Shown here: in pieces, positions 9,888 to 17,806 of the stretch
How positions within the stretch are numbered: position 1 is the stretch's first letter
Layout: each line of letters opens with the position of its first letter
Source of the DNA: a bacterium endosymbiont of Escarpia laminata
GTDB taxonomy: Bacteria; Pseudomonadota; Gammaproteobacteria; Chromatiales; Chromatiaceae
Length of the DNA: 64,000 bases
Direction: 5' to 3'
NCBI GenBank assembly: GCA_003660235.1
Contig: QGON01000067.1
Span: 77,501-141,500, forward strand
Program-made: the position numbers and the translations under genes
Notes under the pieces: generated by a model
What the model saw: the letters and a program-made list of their open reading frames with translations, nothing else
Database searches by the model: none
Told to the model about the DNA's origin: nothing

Positions 9888-10343
9888 TTAACCATCTGTT
9901 TTACATTGTAATATAGTCCTTAGCCAGGTATTTGCGGCAAATCTGGCAGCCCCTTCTTTCCTGAAATCAATTGGTTCGGCATTGTAAGCGTGCAGCCACT
10001 GAACTGAATATTCACTCAGGACATCGACACGCTCAAGAAATTTCAGCCCATCGACCTGTCCCAGTATCCAATCCCTGTCATGCGGGTGGTGCATGACATT
10101 CAGCATCGGTTCCATCTGACGTCTGGCGTTCTCATGCAGTCGGCTGTTTTCCCGGTCAATCGCTTTATTGTTTAGTTTTCTTTCCCTTTGGACAGAATGG
10201 CTAAAATGGCCAGAATCGTTATTTTGACCATATTGGCCAATTTGGCCCTTATAGAGATTTTTTGATTTTCTTCTTCTATTAGAAGAAAAGTCTGGCAAGG
10301 CGTGTCCTGTACTCAAATCGGCCTGCTCATTCATTAGGACCAC
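9888..10343 (-). CDS. Hypothetical island protein
   Basis: 151 aa, no recognised family. The first half is polar and basic (SSNRRRKSKNLYKGQIGQYG), the second helical (HDRDWILGQVDGLKFLERVDVLSEYSVQWLHAYN). It overlaps the end of the DUF3987 gene by 10 nt and is probably co-transcribed with it. Genes in this position of such islands are often accessory to replication, which is only an inference here. Confidence 0.65.
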   Translation of the reverse strand: MVLMNEQADLSTGHALPDFSSNRRRKSKNLYKGQIGQYGQNNDSGHFSHSVQRERKLNNKAIDRENSRLHENARRQMEPMLNVMHHPHDRDWILGQVDGLKFLERVDVLSEYSVQWLHAYNAEPIDFRKEGAARFAANTWLRTILQCKTDG

Positions 10344-11872
10344 CCCTCAACCAGATTTGGATTAACTTGGTAGACTTCTGACTTTCGACCTGGGCCTGAT
10401 TGTTTATCCTCTACCCTGAGGATATAGCCTCGCTCAAATAAGAGAGTGAGAGGCTGTGCCAGCTGGGCTACCTTGGGAAAAATGCCCCTCAAATCTCTAT
10501 AACATTCCCGTTTGGTGAACTCTTGAGCTTTATTTGATTCGATCCAGCTCCAGACCTTACGAGCAGCACTGATATCGTCATCCATGCCCATCAAGTCGAA
10601 GACAATCAATGCATACTGGGCAAACATTTCCGCCAGTACGAGGGCCTGCCTCATCGTCTGTTGACTGATAAGTTTTTTCCAGGGTTCTGACCCTGAGTGT
10701 TCAGCACAATGCAGGACGCCAGCTATACGGGCAACTGCGCCGGGCAGCTTTGATGCCCAATCCTGCACATGTTGAAATCGCTGGTTTGGCTGCATTTGGA
10801 TTTCAGTCTGTTTCTGAAAAGCCTTCCAATCTGAATAAGCCGAATTGGATAGGTTAAGTGTGTAAGGCTGCTGCTGGCCACTATCATCAATGCCTGGCCT
10901 GATATCCAATAAATTGCGAATAGTCGTGTGGTAGGCTTCCTTAACCGACTCAGGAACGGGCTGTTGGCGCAGTGATCGAAAACCAATATTGGATTTGGGG
11001 ACGGAAAACAGAAAACGGGCGAGTAAGCCTCTCCCCCTGAAGCCATCCTTTGCTGACAGTCCTCTGAGTACTTCAGGCTGAGGAGATAACCCCATGGTTA
11101 ATGCCGGTGCCTCCATGTGAATTGCTGATCTGGAACGCCGGTCGACTCGCACAAATGAGCCTGAATGGGACTGCAAGAAAAGATCAAGGTTGGGGATGCC
11201 GCCGGAATACCGGCCCCCAATGGTTTCAAAGATTCCGCCCTCATCTGAAATGATGGCCATACGCTCATCATTTTCCGCCATCATTTCACCAAGGTGTTCC
11301 GGCGTTACATCCTGCGCCACGATCCTGGGAGAGGTGGGTACACTTATCGGACTGGCTTCTAAGTCCTCTAATTCAGCCTGAATGGCAGGGTAATCCTCTG
11401 ATTTAGCTCTGGCAGCCTTTTTCCTGAGTTCACTGATTCGCGCCTCTTGGGTGGCTTTCTTGGATTTGGCCTGTTTAATTTCCTCGTCAAGAACCTTGGA
11501 CTGTTCCCGCTCCCAATCAGCCATTGGAGCCACTATCTTTTGCTGAACGGATGTTTTCCTGTTTCCGGGTGGAAGCGCCGAAACCATCCACAAAGACAAT
11601 GGTTCGGTGTATCCCTGTTCCGGCTGGACTATGAACCGTTTCTGGCAAGCCGTACTCAAGATCGCCAAGGCAAAAGACCCAGCCAGTTCCGCCGGCGTCT
11701 CTGTTGCCTTGGCCACAGCATCAACCATGTCTCCGATGGAACCACTGAAGGCGTCACTTGGGAATTCTGGCATTTCTGTCGCCTCAAGAGGGACAATCGG
11801 CGGCCAATCCTGAGCAGAATTATTTCCTGAAAACCCAGGCTGGCCGTCAAAGCTTTGGACTGTTGCGCTCAT
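10334..11872 (-). CDS. DUF3987 domain protein (YfjI-like, island replication block)
   Basis: 512 aa. Residues ~45-400 fit DUF3987/YfjI-type proteins common in satellites and integrative islands, often beside primase or helicase functions. Seen: FALAILSTACQKRFIV, then SALPPGNRKTS, which resembles a P-loop without being canonical, and ISDEGGIFETIGGRYSGG in the Walker B position. A charged coiled coil occupies ~115-165. The C-terminal ~100 residues (ARKVWSWIESNKAQEFTKRECYRDLRG) look like a winged helix. It overlaps the upstream 108-aa gene by 4 nt. A DNA replication or mobilisation role is inferred from context. Confidence 0.8.
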   Translation of the reverse strand: MSATVQSFDGQPGFSGNNSAQDWPPIVPLEATEMPEFPSDAFSGSIGDMVDAVAKATETPAELAGSFALAILSTACQKRFIVQPEQGYTEPLSLWMVSALPPGNRKTSVQQKIVAPMADWEREQSKVLDEEIKQAKSKKATQEARISELRKKAARAKSEDYPAIQAELEDLEASPISVPTSPRIVAQDVTPEHLGEMMAENDERMAIISDEGGIFETIGGRYSGGIPNLDLFLQSHSGSFVRVDRRSRSAIHMEAPALTMGLSPQPEVLRGLSAKDGFRGRGLLARFLFSVPKSNIGFRSLRQQPVPESVKEAYHTTIRNLLDIRPGIDDSGQQQPYTLNLSNSAYSDWKAFQKQTEIQMQPNQRFQHVQDWASKLPGAVARIAGVLHCAEHSGSEPWKKLISQQTMRQALVLAEMFAQYALIVFDLMGMDDDISAARKVWSWIESNKAQEFTKRECYRDLRGIFPKVAQLAQPLTLLFERGYILRVEDKQSGPGRKSEVYQVNPNLVEGWS

Positions 11873-12195
11873 CCTCCACCCACCTGGCTATCGGGGTCCA
11901 TCGCAGCTCTGTTTCGTGTCCCCATGGCTAAATGGGCGAATACAGCCAGTTCATTGATGACAGTGCCAACGTCAGCAACTAATTCATGGGAAATCTCCAC
12001 TGAATCATTCTCTGATAACTGTTCGAGAAGATTTCCCATTCCACCTATCAGCAGTAGATAATGTTCCTCCATGGTCTCTGCCGCTGAATGCAATTGTTCC
12101 CTGATTTCCGGAATGGGATTTTTCCGTTGCTGTTCTTGCTCAAGGGAAAGAATGAATTTTTCACCAATTGACCGGAATTGTTGTTTTGTGTCCAT
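11869..12195 (-). CDS. Hypothetical helical protein
   Basis: 108 aa, not recognised. Almost entirely helical, with a Glu/Gln-rich start (EKFILSLEQEQQRKNPIPEIREQLH) and a hydrophobic central helix (HYLLLIGGMGNLLEQL). It sits between the HTH protein and the DUF3987 gene, with a 4-nt overlap with the latter. No membrane segment of full length is seen. Confidence 0.65.
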   Translation of the reverse strand: MDTKQQFRSIGEKFILSLEQEQQRKNPIPEIREQLHSAAETMEEHYLLLIGGMGNLLEQLSENDSVEISHELVADVGTVINELAVFAHLAMGTRNRAAMDPDSQVGGG

Positions 12196-12197
12196 GC

Positions 12198-12671
12198 TTA
12201 TTCTCCTCTCCCTTGACCATCTTTTAACTGTGCATAAAGCTCATCAGTGGCGTCTCTCCACGGAGATTTTACGGCCCCAATGCTGACCACATTTTCTGAT
12301 TCGGAGATGTGGCGTTTTTTAACGTTTTCCTCTGCCCTGTGAACCTGAAGCATCTGAGATGCCCACCACCAACCGGTTATCGATGTAGGAGAGTGTTGCT
12401 GTTGTGCGTGAGAGGCAAATGGTTCTGTGAGTAAGCCGTTTTTAAATGTCCATCCTTTCCATTTTTTTCCGGCGCCAGGTAGGTGGCCTAAGCCGTGTGC
12501 CATGACCTGAAGCAGGATGATTGTTGTATGTGGTGGGAGGGAAGCACCGGATTTCCAGCGCTTGATACTACGAATGCCGACTTTGAGGAGCTTTGATGCT
12601 CGCGCATCAGTAAAACAGGCTTCACGGATCAGGTCGGCTATATCATTGCCATTTGTGCGATTGGGATTCAT
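12198..12671 (-). CDS. HTH protein resembling phage DUF3653-type regulators
   Basis: 157 aa. Residues 10-55 read as a DNA-binding helical domain (CFTDARASKLLKVGIRSIKRWKSGASLPPHTTIILLQVM). The KWKGWTFKNGLLTEP segment after it resembles a phage-regulator family in which the same order occurs (similarity by pattern). The C-terminal part looks unstructured with a helical end. It overlaps the upstream 85-aa gene by 4 nt. Role in controlling the leftward operon is inferred. Confidence 0.7.
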   Translation of the reverse strand: MNPNRTNGNDIADLIREACFTDARASKLLKVGIRSIKRWKSGASLPPHTTIILLQVMAHGLGHLPGAGKKWKGWTFKNGLLTEPFASHAQQQHSPTSITGWWWASQMLQVHRAEENVKKRHISESENVVSIGAVKSPWRDATDELYAQLKDGQGRGE

Positions 12672-12925
12672 TTGGACACCTCTTTGTTTCTGTCACGAAA
12701 TAAAGCGCCTACAAAAAAATAGGCGGTCGGGAGGGTGACAACCGCAAAGAGACGGCGATGGGTATTTCCCCTAGGGGTTTTGTATTTCCCATCGCTCCCG
12801 ACCATAGAAACTGGCCCAGAAGGGGGATTTGTGCCGTCAATCAGGCACAAAAAAACCGCAGGATATCGGGTGCGGGGAACCGCTCTTTGGGAGTTGTCAC
12901 GCTCCGTAAATTCACGATACTGCAT
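12668..12925 (-). CDS. Small hypothetical protein overlapping a structured DNA/RNA element
   Basis: 85 aa from ATG 12925, which is preceded by GAGGGGAATCTC; a longer frame to 13033 runs back into the AlpA-like gene and is unlikely. The second half of the coding sequence is made by a large inverted-repeat element (12725-12803) and encodes RLFAVVTLPTAYFFVGALF, a hydrophobic stretch. It may be related to small inhibitor proteins (Ash/Icd-like) found at the same place in P4-type satellites; I rate that as a guess. Confidence 0.5.
   Translation of the reverse strand: MQYREFTERDNSQRAVPRTRYPAVFLCLIDGTNPPSGPVSMVGSDGKYKTPRGNTHRRLFAVVTLPTAYFFVGALFRDRNKEVSK
12725..12803. other. Large nested inverted-repeat element
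   Basis: Outer arms GGTCGGGAG / CTCCCGACC (12725-12733 and 12795-12803) and inner arms GCGATGGG / CCCATCGC (12755-12762 and 12788-12795) share one base at 12795. The top loop contains the palindrome CCCCTAGGGG. A 22-nt one-sided insertion separates the stems. As RNA it would form a long branched hairpin inside the 85-aa gene. Possible roles are attenuation, an antisense/immunity RNA as in satellite P4, or a replication signal. Confidence 0.65.
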
Positions 12926-12939
12926 GAGATTCCCCTCTG

Positions 12940-13134
12940 TCAACTGGCCTTTTGGCCTTGCGTGCGGTCCTGGATGAACTGAATGACATCCTCTTCCCGG
13001 TAACGTACGAGGCGTCCAGTCTTGATGTAGCACAGGGAATAGCGCTTTTCTGATCGCCAGACGGCGAGCGTGTGGGTGGTTACCCCCAGTAGATCAGAGA
13101 CTTCATCGGGGGTAAGTAATTTTGGTACGGACAT
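12940..13134 (-). CDS. AlpA/excisionase-type MerR-like HTH regulator
   Basis: 64 aa, one winged-helix domain: LLTPDEVSDLLGVTTHTLAVWRSEK, then RLVRYREEDVIQFIQD, the standard excisionase-family (HTH_17) layout. TAGGAG lies 8-10 nt before ATG 13134. Such proteins activate or direct island excision with the integrase, or open the leftward replication operon. It is the first gene of the block running to 9888. Confidence 0.88.
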   Translation of the reverse strand: MSVPKLLTPDEVSDLLGVTTHTLAVWRSEKRYSLCYIKTGRLVRYREEDVIQFIQDRTQGQKAS

Positions 13135-13155
13135 GTATATCGCTCCTAATGCATT

Positions 13156-13173
13156 TGCACGAACATTCGTGCA
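13156..13173. promoter_or_regulatory. Palindrome TGCACGAA-CA-TTCGTGCA, candidate operator
   Basis: Perfect 8-bp arms with a 2-nt centre, about 20 nt upstream of the AlpA-like start. It is placed to control the leftward island operon. Confidence 0.6.
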
Positions 13174-13259
13174 TGAAGCGAACGATAGAGATAAACTTTT
13201 ATGAAAAAAATGGGGGTAAAGTGGTGTGTATTGATCTCTTTATTAGGGTTAAACGTTTT

Positions 13260-14087
13260 CTACTTACCCTTGATTTCATCGCAGAAGAGAGACTCTAGTT
13301 GATTGAAATTCTTAGACCTTCTGCCTGGTGAGAATCGGACGCCAAGCTTGGGTAATTCGTCGGATAGAGTGACGGCAGCAACTTTTTTTACGCGAGGATA
13401 TCGCTTGTAGAAAACCTCATGAAATTGATTCTTAGTTACTGGCAAATTATCGATAGACCAGTTTCGGTTTAGTTGCTTGGTTCTGCCTTCAATATCATGG
13501 ATAAACTCCCTAAGCGCATGATGCCGTTCCTGCTTATCGCGTATCCTTTTTTGAGTGGCTTTGGTTGTCGGTGATTCAATGGTGAGACCGGATGGGTGGA
13601 ATTCTCTTAAAAGTGGGTTAGGAATTTTGATGCCTTTTTGTTGTGCCCAGTGTATCAAATTAGATGGTTTTACCAGTCTTTTCTTGTTGAGAAAGCTACC
13701 TGTCTCGTGAGTTTGTAGTGTTCCTCCTGGGCCTACGCTGCGGTCAATGATTTTCTTGAGTGTGGTGTGGTTTTCATCCAATAGATGGCAATTTGCATGT
13801 CTGTAAAGCAGAAGATTGATAGCCTCCTCGATGGCCCATGTATCATAATTGGCATACTCAGTTATATGCTTTTCGTAGAAAGGGTAAGGGGATTCATCAA
13901 GGCGCTGTGATCTTCGACATTCTTTGTTGTACTTTCTTATTTCATCTATACCTTCAATTAGTTTTTCTGCTATCTGGATGCCTACATCTTTTTCTTGGCT
14001 GGGCCGATCTTGTTGTTCTTTGGATGGTTCATCTTTTTTGATGAGTTTAGCATATGGCATGTTGGTGATGTTTTTATCATTACTCAT
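13260..14087 (-). CDS. Hypothetical protein co-expressed with the integrase
   Basis: 275 aa, not recognised. The N-terminal ~45 residues are polar and probably disordered. Residues 80-135 are helical (YDTWAIEEAINLLLYRHAN). The C-terminal half is basic (KATQKRIRDKQERHHALREF, FYKRYPRVKKVAAV, SPGRRSKNF), suggesting nucleic-acid binding. Its ATG overlaps the integrase stop as ATGA, so translation is coupled. A helper role in integration or excision is a context-based guess. Confidence 0.68.
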   Translation of the reverse strand: MSNDKNITNMPYAKLIKKDEPSKEQQDRPSQEKDVGIQIAEKLIEGIDEIRKYNKECRRSQRLDESPYPFYEKHITEYANYDTWAIEEAINLLLYRHANCHLLDENHTTLKKIIDRSVGPGGTLQTHETGSFLNKKRLVKPSNLIHWAQQKGIKIPNPLLREFHPSGLTIESPTTKATQKRIRDKQERHHALREFIHDIEGRTKQLNRNWSIDNLPVTKNQFHEVFYKRYPRVKKVAAVTLSDELPKLGVRFSPGRRSKNFNQLESLFCDEIKGK

Positions 14088-15316
14088 TTGTCATGGCCTT
14101 CAATTAAAGCGGGAATTCTTGCAGCTTCCAGAAAAAAATTTGTAATATCCTGCATCGGCTTACGAAGCCTCTCTACGTCAGAAACTATATAGCCTGCAGT
14201 CACATCATCATTCATTTTATGGTTAACCAATCGTTTAACTGCATACGATGATATATCCAGTTGTTCTGCATGTGTGATGAATGTTCTTCTGAGGTCGTGT
14301 GGTGTGAATGAAACTCCAGAATTATCGATTATCTTTAGGATGTGTTTCCGAGGTTCAACCATATGGGAATCACTGCGGGAACTTGGGAAAACCCAGTCAT
14401 TCTTTGCAGTCTTTTTTCTATCGGCCAGCATGGTTTCTAAGAAATCAGAAAGAGGCATAGTGTGGTCCTCACCATTTTTTGTGTCTTTTGCAGTGAGCGT
14501 CTTGTTTTGTAGGTCAATATCAGTCCATCTAAGGCTAATTGCCTCTCCTCTCCGTTGGCCCGTGAACATGAGTAGAAGGAGAAAATCGGCTACTGCTATG
14601 GCCATGGGGTCAGCCTGTGTGGTTTTATATTTAAGAACGGCTTTGAACCATGCAGGCAGCTCTGCTTTGGTGATGTAATTGTAGCGGCGATTTTGCTTGA
14701 ACCAGGCTCGTGAGGCTGATATTCGCTGAACAGGATTTGGTGGGAGGAGGCTATTACCCTCTTCATCTTCGTATTGGGATCGGGCAAAATTGAAGATGGA
14801 ACGGAAAAAACGCATGGAAAGGTTTGCGTATTGCTCTCCATGCTCTTTGCCAAGCTTTTGGTGGCGGGTGGCTACCATGTCTTTGCTGATGAGCTTTAAA
14901 GGTTTGGTTTTCCAGTCAGTGAATGCCAGGTTCATGATGTTTCGGTAATCCCTGACTGTTTTTGGCTTCAGGGTCCGAATGGCGGTCATGTCATTGAATG
15001 CGGCTTCAAGGGTGACTGTCTGTGCTCTCTCGCGGCGATTGATCTCGGTTGGGTCTTGCCCGTCTGCAATTTCCCCAATCAGCTTTTCAGCCTTGGTTCT
15101 AGCGTTGGTAGGGGTGAAATCAGGGTATCTGCCGATCCTGACCCGTTTGGGGCGATTGTTGATGCGCTTGTAGACATAAAAGGTTTTCGTCCCGTTGCCG
15201 GTAACCTGGATGATGAGGCCGGGAACTTTTGCATCGTGGTAGTCGACCCGTTTGCCGGTGGGGGCTGCTTCCAGGGCTTCAATGCTTGATTTCGTAAAGT
15301 TGATTTTCCTGCCCAT
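14084..15316 (-). CDS. int: Tyrosine-type site-specific integrase with DUF4102 arm domain
   Basis: 410 aa. The N-terminal arm-binding domain (DUF4102 type: FTKSSIEALEAAPTGKRVDYHDAKVP) is followed by a core-binding domain (~100-200) and the catalytic domain. Catalytic residues visible: Arg in FTGQRRGEAISLRWTDID, His-x-x-Arg in TPHDLRRTFITHA, His in LVNHKMND and Tyr in TAGYIVSDVERL. It lies 180 bp inside the right att repeat and reads into the island. This P4/prophage-type integrase uses tRNA 3' ends, fitting the 47-bp tRNA-Thr duplication. Confidence 0.96.
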   Translation of the reverse strand: MGRKINFTKSSIEALEAAPTGKRVDYHDAKVPGLIIQVTGNGTKTFYVYKRINNRPKRVRIGRYPDFTPTNARTKAEKLIGEIADGQDPTEINRRERAQTVTLEAAFNDMTAIRTLKPKTVRDYRNIMNLAFTDWKTKPLKLISKDMVATRHQKLGKEHGEQYANLSMRFFRSIFNFARSQYEDEEGNSLLPPNPVQRISASRAWFKQNRRYNYITKAELPAWFKAVLKYKTTQADPMAIAVADFLLLLMFTGQRRGEAISLRWTDIDLQNKTLTAKDTKNGEDHTMPLSDFLETMLADRKKTAKNDWVFPSSRSDSHMVEPRKHILKIIDNSGVSFTPHDLRRTFITHAEQLDISSYAVKRLVNHKMNDDVTAGYIVSDVERLRKPMQDITNFFLEAARIPALIEGHDK

Positions 15317-15499
15317 ATCCTTGGCCTTTTTGAGGATTAGTCGGCAATCAGTTGGTCAATGGTTCTACGCGGGTGCTACGTTTTTCAGGAAAATAGGGAT
15401 TTTTTCGTGTAGCACCGTGAAACGTAGACTATCTATAACATTATGTTTTGTAAATACTAATGAAGAAATATGAATCAGTAGGTATGCGGGGATACGTTA

Positions 15500-15546
15500 A
15501 CTTGTAATCAGCTTGTCGGGGGTTCGACTCCTCTCGCCGGCTCCAA
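15500..15546 (+). repeat. Right attachment repeat (attR), tRNA-Thr 3' fragment
   Basis: Exact copy of 7738-7784. Only the 3' 46 nt of the tRNA plus one base are present, so it is not a functional tRNA. Confidence 0.95.
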
Positions 15547-15900
15547 AATTTTCTCTGATTATCCGGTGCAGGGCCGTTTACGCATATCTGCGCGTTCATG
15601 GATTATGAAAGAAGAAAGCCCGCACCAATCCCTGGAGCGGGCTTTCGAGGTCGACACCTTCCTTTGTGTCTGGTCAACAGATCACATCCCTGTCTGTAAC
15701 CTTAAACAAGGCGGGACTTCCCTGCCCCCTCCGAAGTTCATCGGCCGTCCTTGTTGGGAATTAATATACTGCCGAGAGTGGGGGATGCCTATCAGGAAAA
15801 TCTGTTCCCATTGTAGGAATAATCTGAAAGCACGGGCAAAACCCCAGCCGAGGGTCTGCCGACCTGAATTGTCTTTTCCCGATAGTTTGTATGGTGCCGC
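15547..15900. other. Intergenic stretch after attR without a convincing gene
   Basis: 354 nt of chromosomal flank. The only clear structure is the hairpin at 15614-15646. A 112-codon open frame is present but has no plausible start or recognisable content. Confidence 0.6.
15614..15646 (-). terminator. Hairpin, likely terminator for msbA
   Basis: GAAAGCCCGC / GCGGGCTTTC with a 13-nt loop. On the minus strand the stem runs into TTCTTCTTTC, a T-rich tail, about 250 nt after msbA. Confidence 0.5.
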
Positions 15901-17646
15901 TTAGAAAGTACCGCCGGCAATGGAAAACTGTGTGTCGTAGAGTTTTTTGTAGGTTCCTCCCATCGTCATCAGTTCCTGATGGGTTCCTGACTCAACGATG
16001 CGTCCCTCGCTTAGCACTAGGATTCGGTCGGCGTGTTCGATGGTGGAGAGACGATGGGCGATGATCAGCGTGGTACGGTTGCGAGTCAGGATGGCCAACG
16101 CCTCCTGAATGAATCGCTCCGATTCGTTGTCCAGGGCTGAGGTTGCTTCGTCGAGGATCAGGATCGGGGCGTCCTTGAGCAGCGCCCGGGCGATGGCCAG
16201 TCGCTGGCGCTGTCCCCCTGAAAGACGTACACCGTTTTCGCCGATCAGGGTGTCGAGTCCCTGGGGCATCTCCTCGATGAACTCGATGGCGTGGGCGTTG
16301 GTCGCTGCGCTAACCACCGATTCCCGATCAGTACCGCGCATCTCGCCGTAGGCGATGTTCGCCTCAACCGTATCGTTGAACAGAGTGACATCCTGACTGA
16401 CCAGGGCGATGTTGCTGCGCAGGGAAGCAAGGGTGACCTCCTGGATATCCTCTCCATCCAACAGGATGCGGCCGCTGTCGAGGTGATAGAAGCGGGGGAT
16501 CAGGTTTGCCAGGGTGCTCTTGCCACCCCCTGATGGGCCGACCAGGGCGATGTTCTCTCCGGGCTCGATGGTCAGGCAGATATCGTCCAGGGCATTTCGG
16601 CCGCTGCCCCCATAAGTGAAGGTGACGTGGTCAAACTCGACTCTGCCGCGAAGTTGTTTGGCCTTGGTCGTGCCTTTGTCCATTTCGGGCGTTTCGTCCA
16701 CCAGTTCGAACATGCTTTCCGCAGCAGCCAGACCCCGTTGAAGGACGCTGTTAATGCCGATGAGTTTTTTCAGTGGAGAGAGCAGCATCGCCATTGCTGC
16801 GATAAAGGAGACGAAAGATCCGACAGTGACCTTATCCTCCAGGGATTGCAGGGCTGCGAAATAGACTACGGCAGCCAGACCAAGCACCAGAATGAACTGT
16901 CCCACTGGCGAACTGAGGGCGGCGGTGGCCTGGTGCTTCACATTATAGCGCCGTAGCCAGTTGCTGATCTGCTGAAAACGGTCGTACTCATAGATTTGAC
17001 CGCCAAAAAGCCTCACCACCTTGTTGCCCTGTATCGCCTCTTCCAGGATATGAGTCATCTCCCCCATCATTTGCTGAATCGAGCGGTTGATGTCGCGAAT
17101 GCGTTTGCCGATAAATTTCACTATCAGCGCGATGATCGGTACCAGCACGGAGACGAACAGCGTCAGCTGCCAATTGAGGTAGAGCATCAGCCCCAGCAGT
17201 CCGAGGATAGACACCGAATCCCGCACCAGCACAATCAGCACTTCGGTGGAGGCTGCGGCGACCTGCTCCACGTTATAGGTAACCTTGGACAACACAATGC
17301 CGGTGGGGTTGTTGTCGTAGTAACGATTGGGCAACACCAGCAGTTTGCGGAACATTTCGTTGCGCAGATCCATGACGACCCGGGTGGAGACCGCAGTCAT
17401 GGCCATGGTGCTGGCGTAAGAGGTGAATCCACGCACCAAAAACAGGCCGATCAAGGCGAACGGCATCAGTTTGATGGTGTCCAGATCCTTATCCACGAAA
17501 CTGCCGTCGAGCAGGGGTTTCAGCAGTGCCGGCAACATTGGCTCAGTGAGCGCCAGCAGAATCGTGAAGAAGATGGCCAGGACGAAGATCCGGCGGTAGG
17601 GCTTCACATAGCTCAACAGCCTGAAATAGAGCTTGTTGCCGGTCAT
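15901..17646 (-). CDS. msbA: Lipid A export ABC transporter, ATP-binding/permease protein
   Basis: MsbA flips lipid A-core across the inner membrane. The 581-aa half-transporter has six membrane segments (~1-310) then an ATPase domain with Walker A GPSGGGKST, signature LSGGQRQRLAIARALL, Walker B ILILDEATSALD and the switch histidine in LIIAHRLSTIEHAD. It lies divergent to hldE, inside an LPS-synthesis neighbourhood that supports the substrate assignment. The start ATG 17646 is preceded by AGGAGA. Other lipid-linked exporters share this architecture, but context favours MsbA. Confidence 0.93.
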   Translation of the reverse strand: MTGNKLYFRLLSYVKPYRRIFVLAIFFTILLALTEPMLPALLKPLLDGSFVDKDLDTIKLMPFALIGLFLVRGFTSYASTMAMTAVSTRVVMDLRNEMFRKLLVLPNRYYDNNPTGIVLSKVTYNVEQVAAASTEVLIVLVRDSVSILGLLGLMLYLNWQLTLFVSVLVPIIALIVKFIGKRIRDINRSIQQMMGEMTHILEEAIQGNKVVRLFGGQIYEYDRFQQISNWLRRYNVKHQATAALSSPVGQFILVLGLAAVVYFAALQSLEDKVTVGSFVSFIAAMAMLLSPLKKLIGINSVLQRGLAAAESMFELVDETPEMDKGTTKAKQLRGRVEFDHVTFTYGGSGRNALDDICLTIEPGENIALVGPSGGGKSTLANLIPRFYHLDSGRILLDGEDIQEVTLASLRSNIALVSQDVTLFNDTVEANIAYGEMRGTDRESVVSAATNAHAIEFIEEMPQGLDTLIGENGVRLSGGQRQRLAIARALLKDAPILILDEATSALDNESERFIQEALAILTRNRTTLIIAHRLSTIEHADRILVLSEGRIVESGTHQELMTMGGTYKKLYDTQFSIAGGTF

Positions 17647-17806
17647 TGAATCTCCTAAAAACAGCCGCAGGAGAACCTTCTGCGGACGCTATGAAAAAAG
17701 GTCTGGTTGGTAAATGGCTGATTTTACCCGCCGGACCGGTTAATCGCCAGAACGGCGATACTGCTATGTTATGATGCGCCTGTTTACTCAACTCGGTTTC
17801 AACCCC

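Larger units (their letters stand above)
7785..15546. mobile_element. Integrated genomic island at tRNA-Thr
   Basis: 7.8-kb element bounded by 47-bp perfect repeats and carrying a tyrosine integrase next to the right repeat. Cargo: a Panacea TA-like pair and an XRE regulator transcribed rightward at the left end; then a leftward block with a 29-aa membrane peptide, a 151-aa hypothetical, a DUF3987 protein, two small proteins, an 85-aa protein, an AlpA-type regulator, a 275-aa hypothetical and the integrase. Base composition is visibly richer in A and T than the flanking chromosome. There are no capsid, terminase, relaxase or mating genes, so it resembles a phage satellite or small integrative element that depends on a helper, or a remnant. 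The int gene lies at the end away from the intact tRNA. Confidence 0.93.

Noticed and set aside
7785-15546. Complete prophage or ICE
   Set aside because: No capsid, tail, terminase, lysis, relaxase or mating-pair genes are present.
15566-15904. 112-codon frame after attR
   Set aside because: GTG start without ribosome-binding site, crosses a terminator hairpin and overlaps the msbA stop; no recognisable content.
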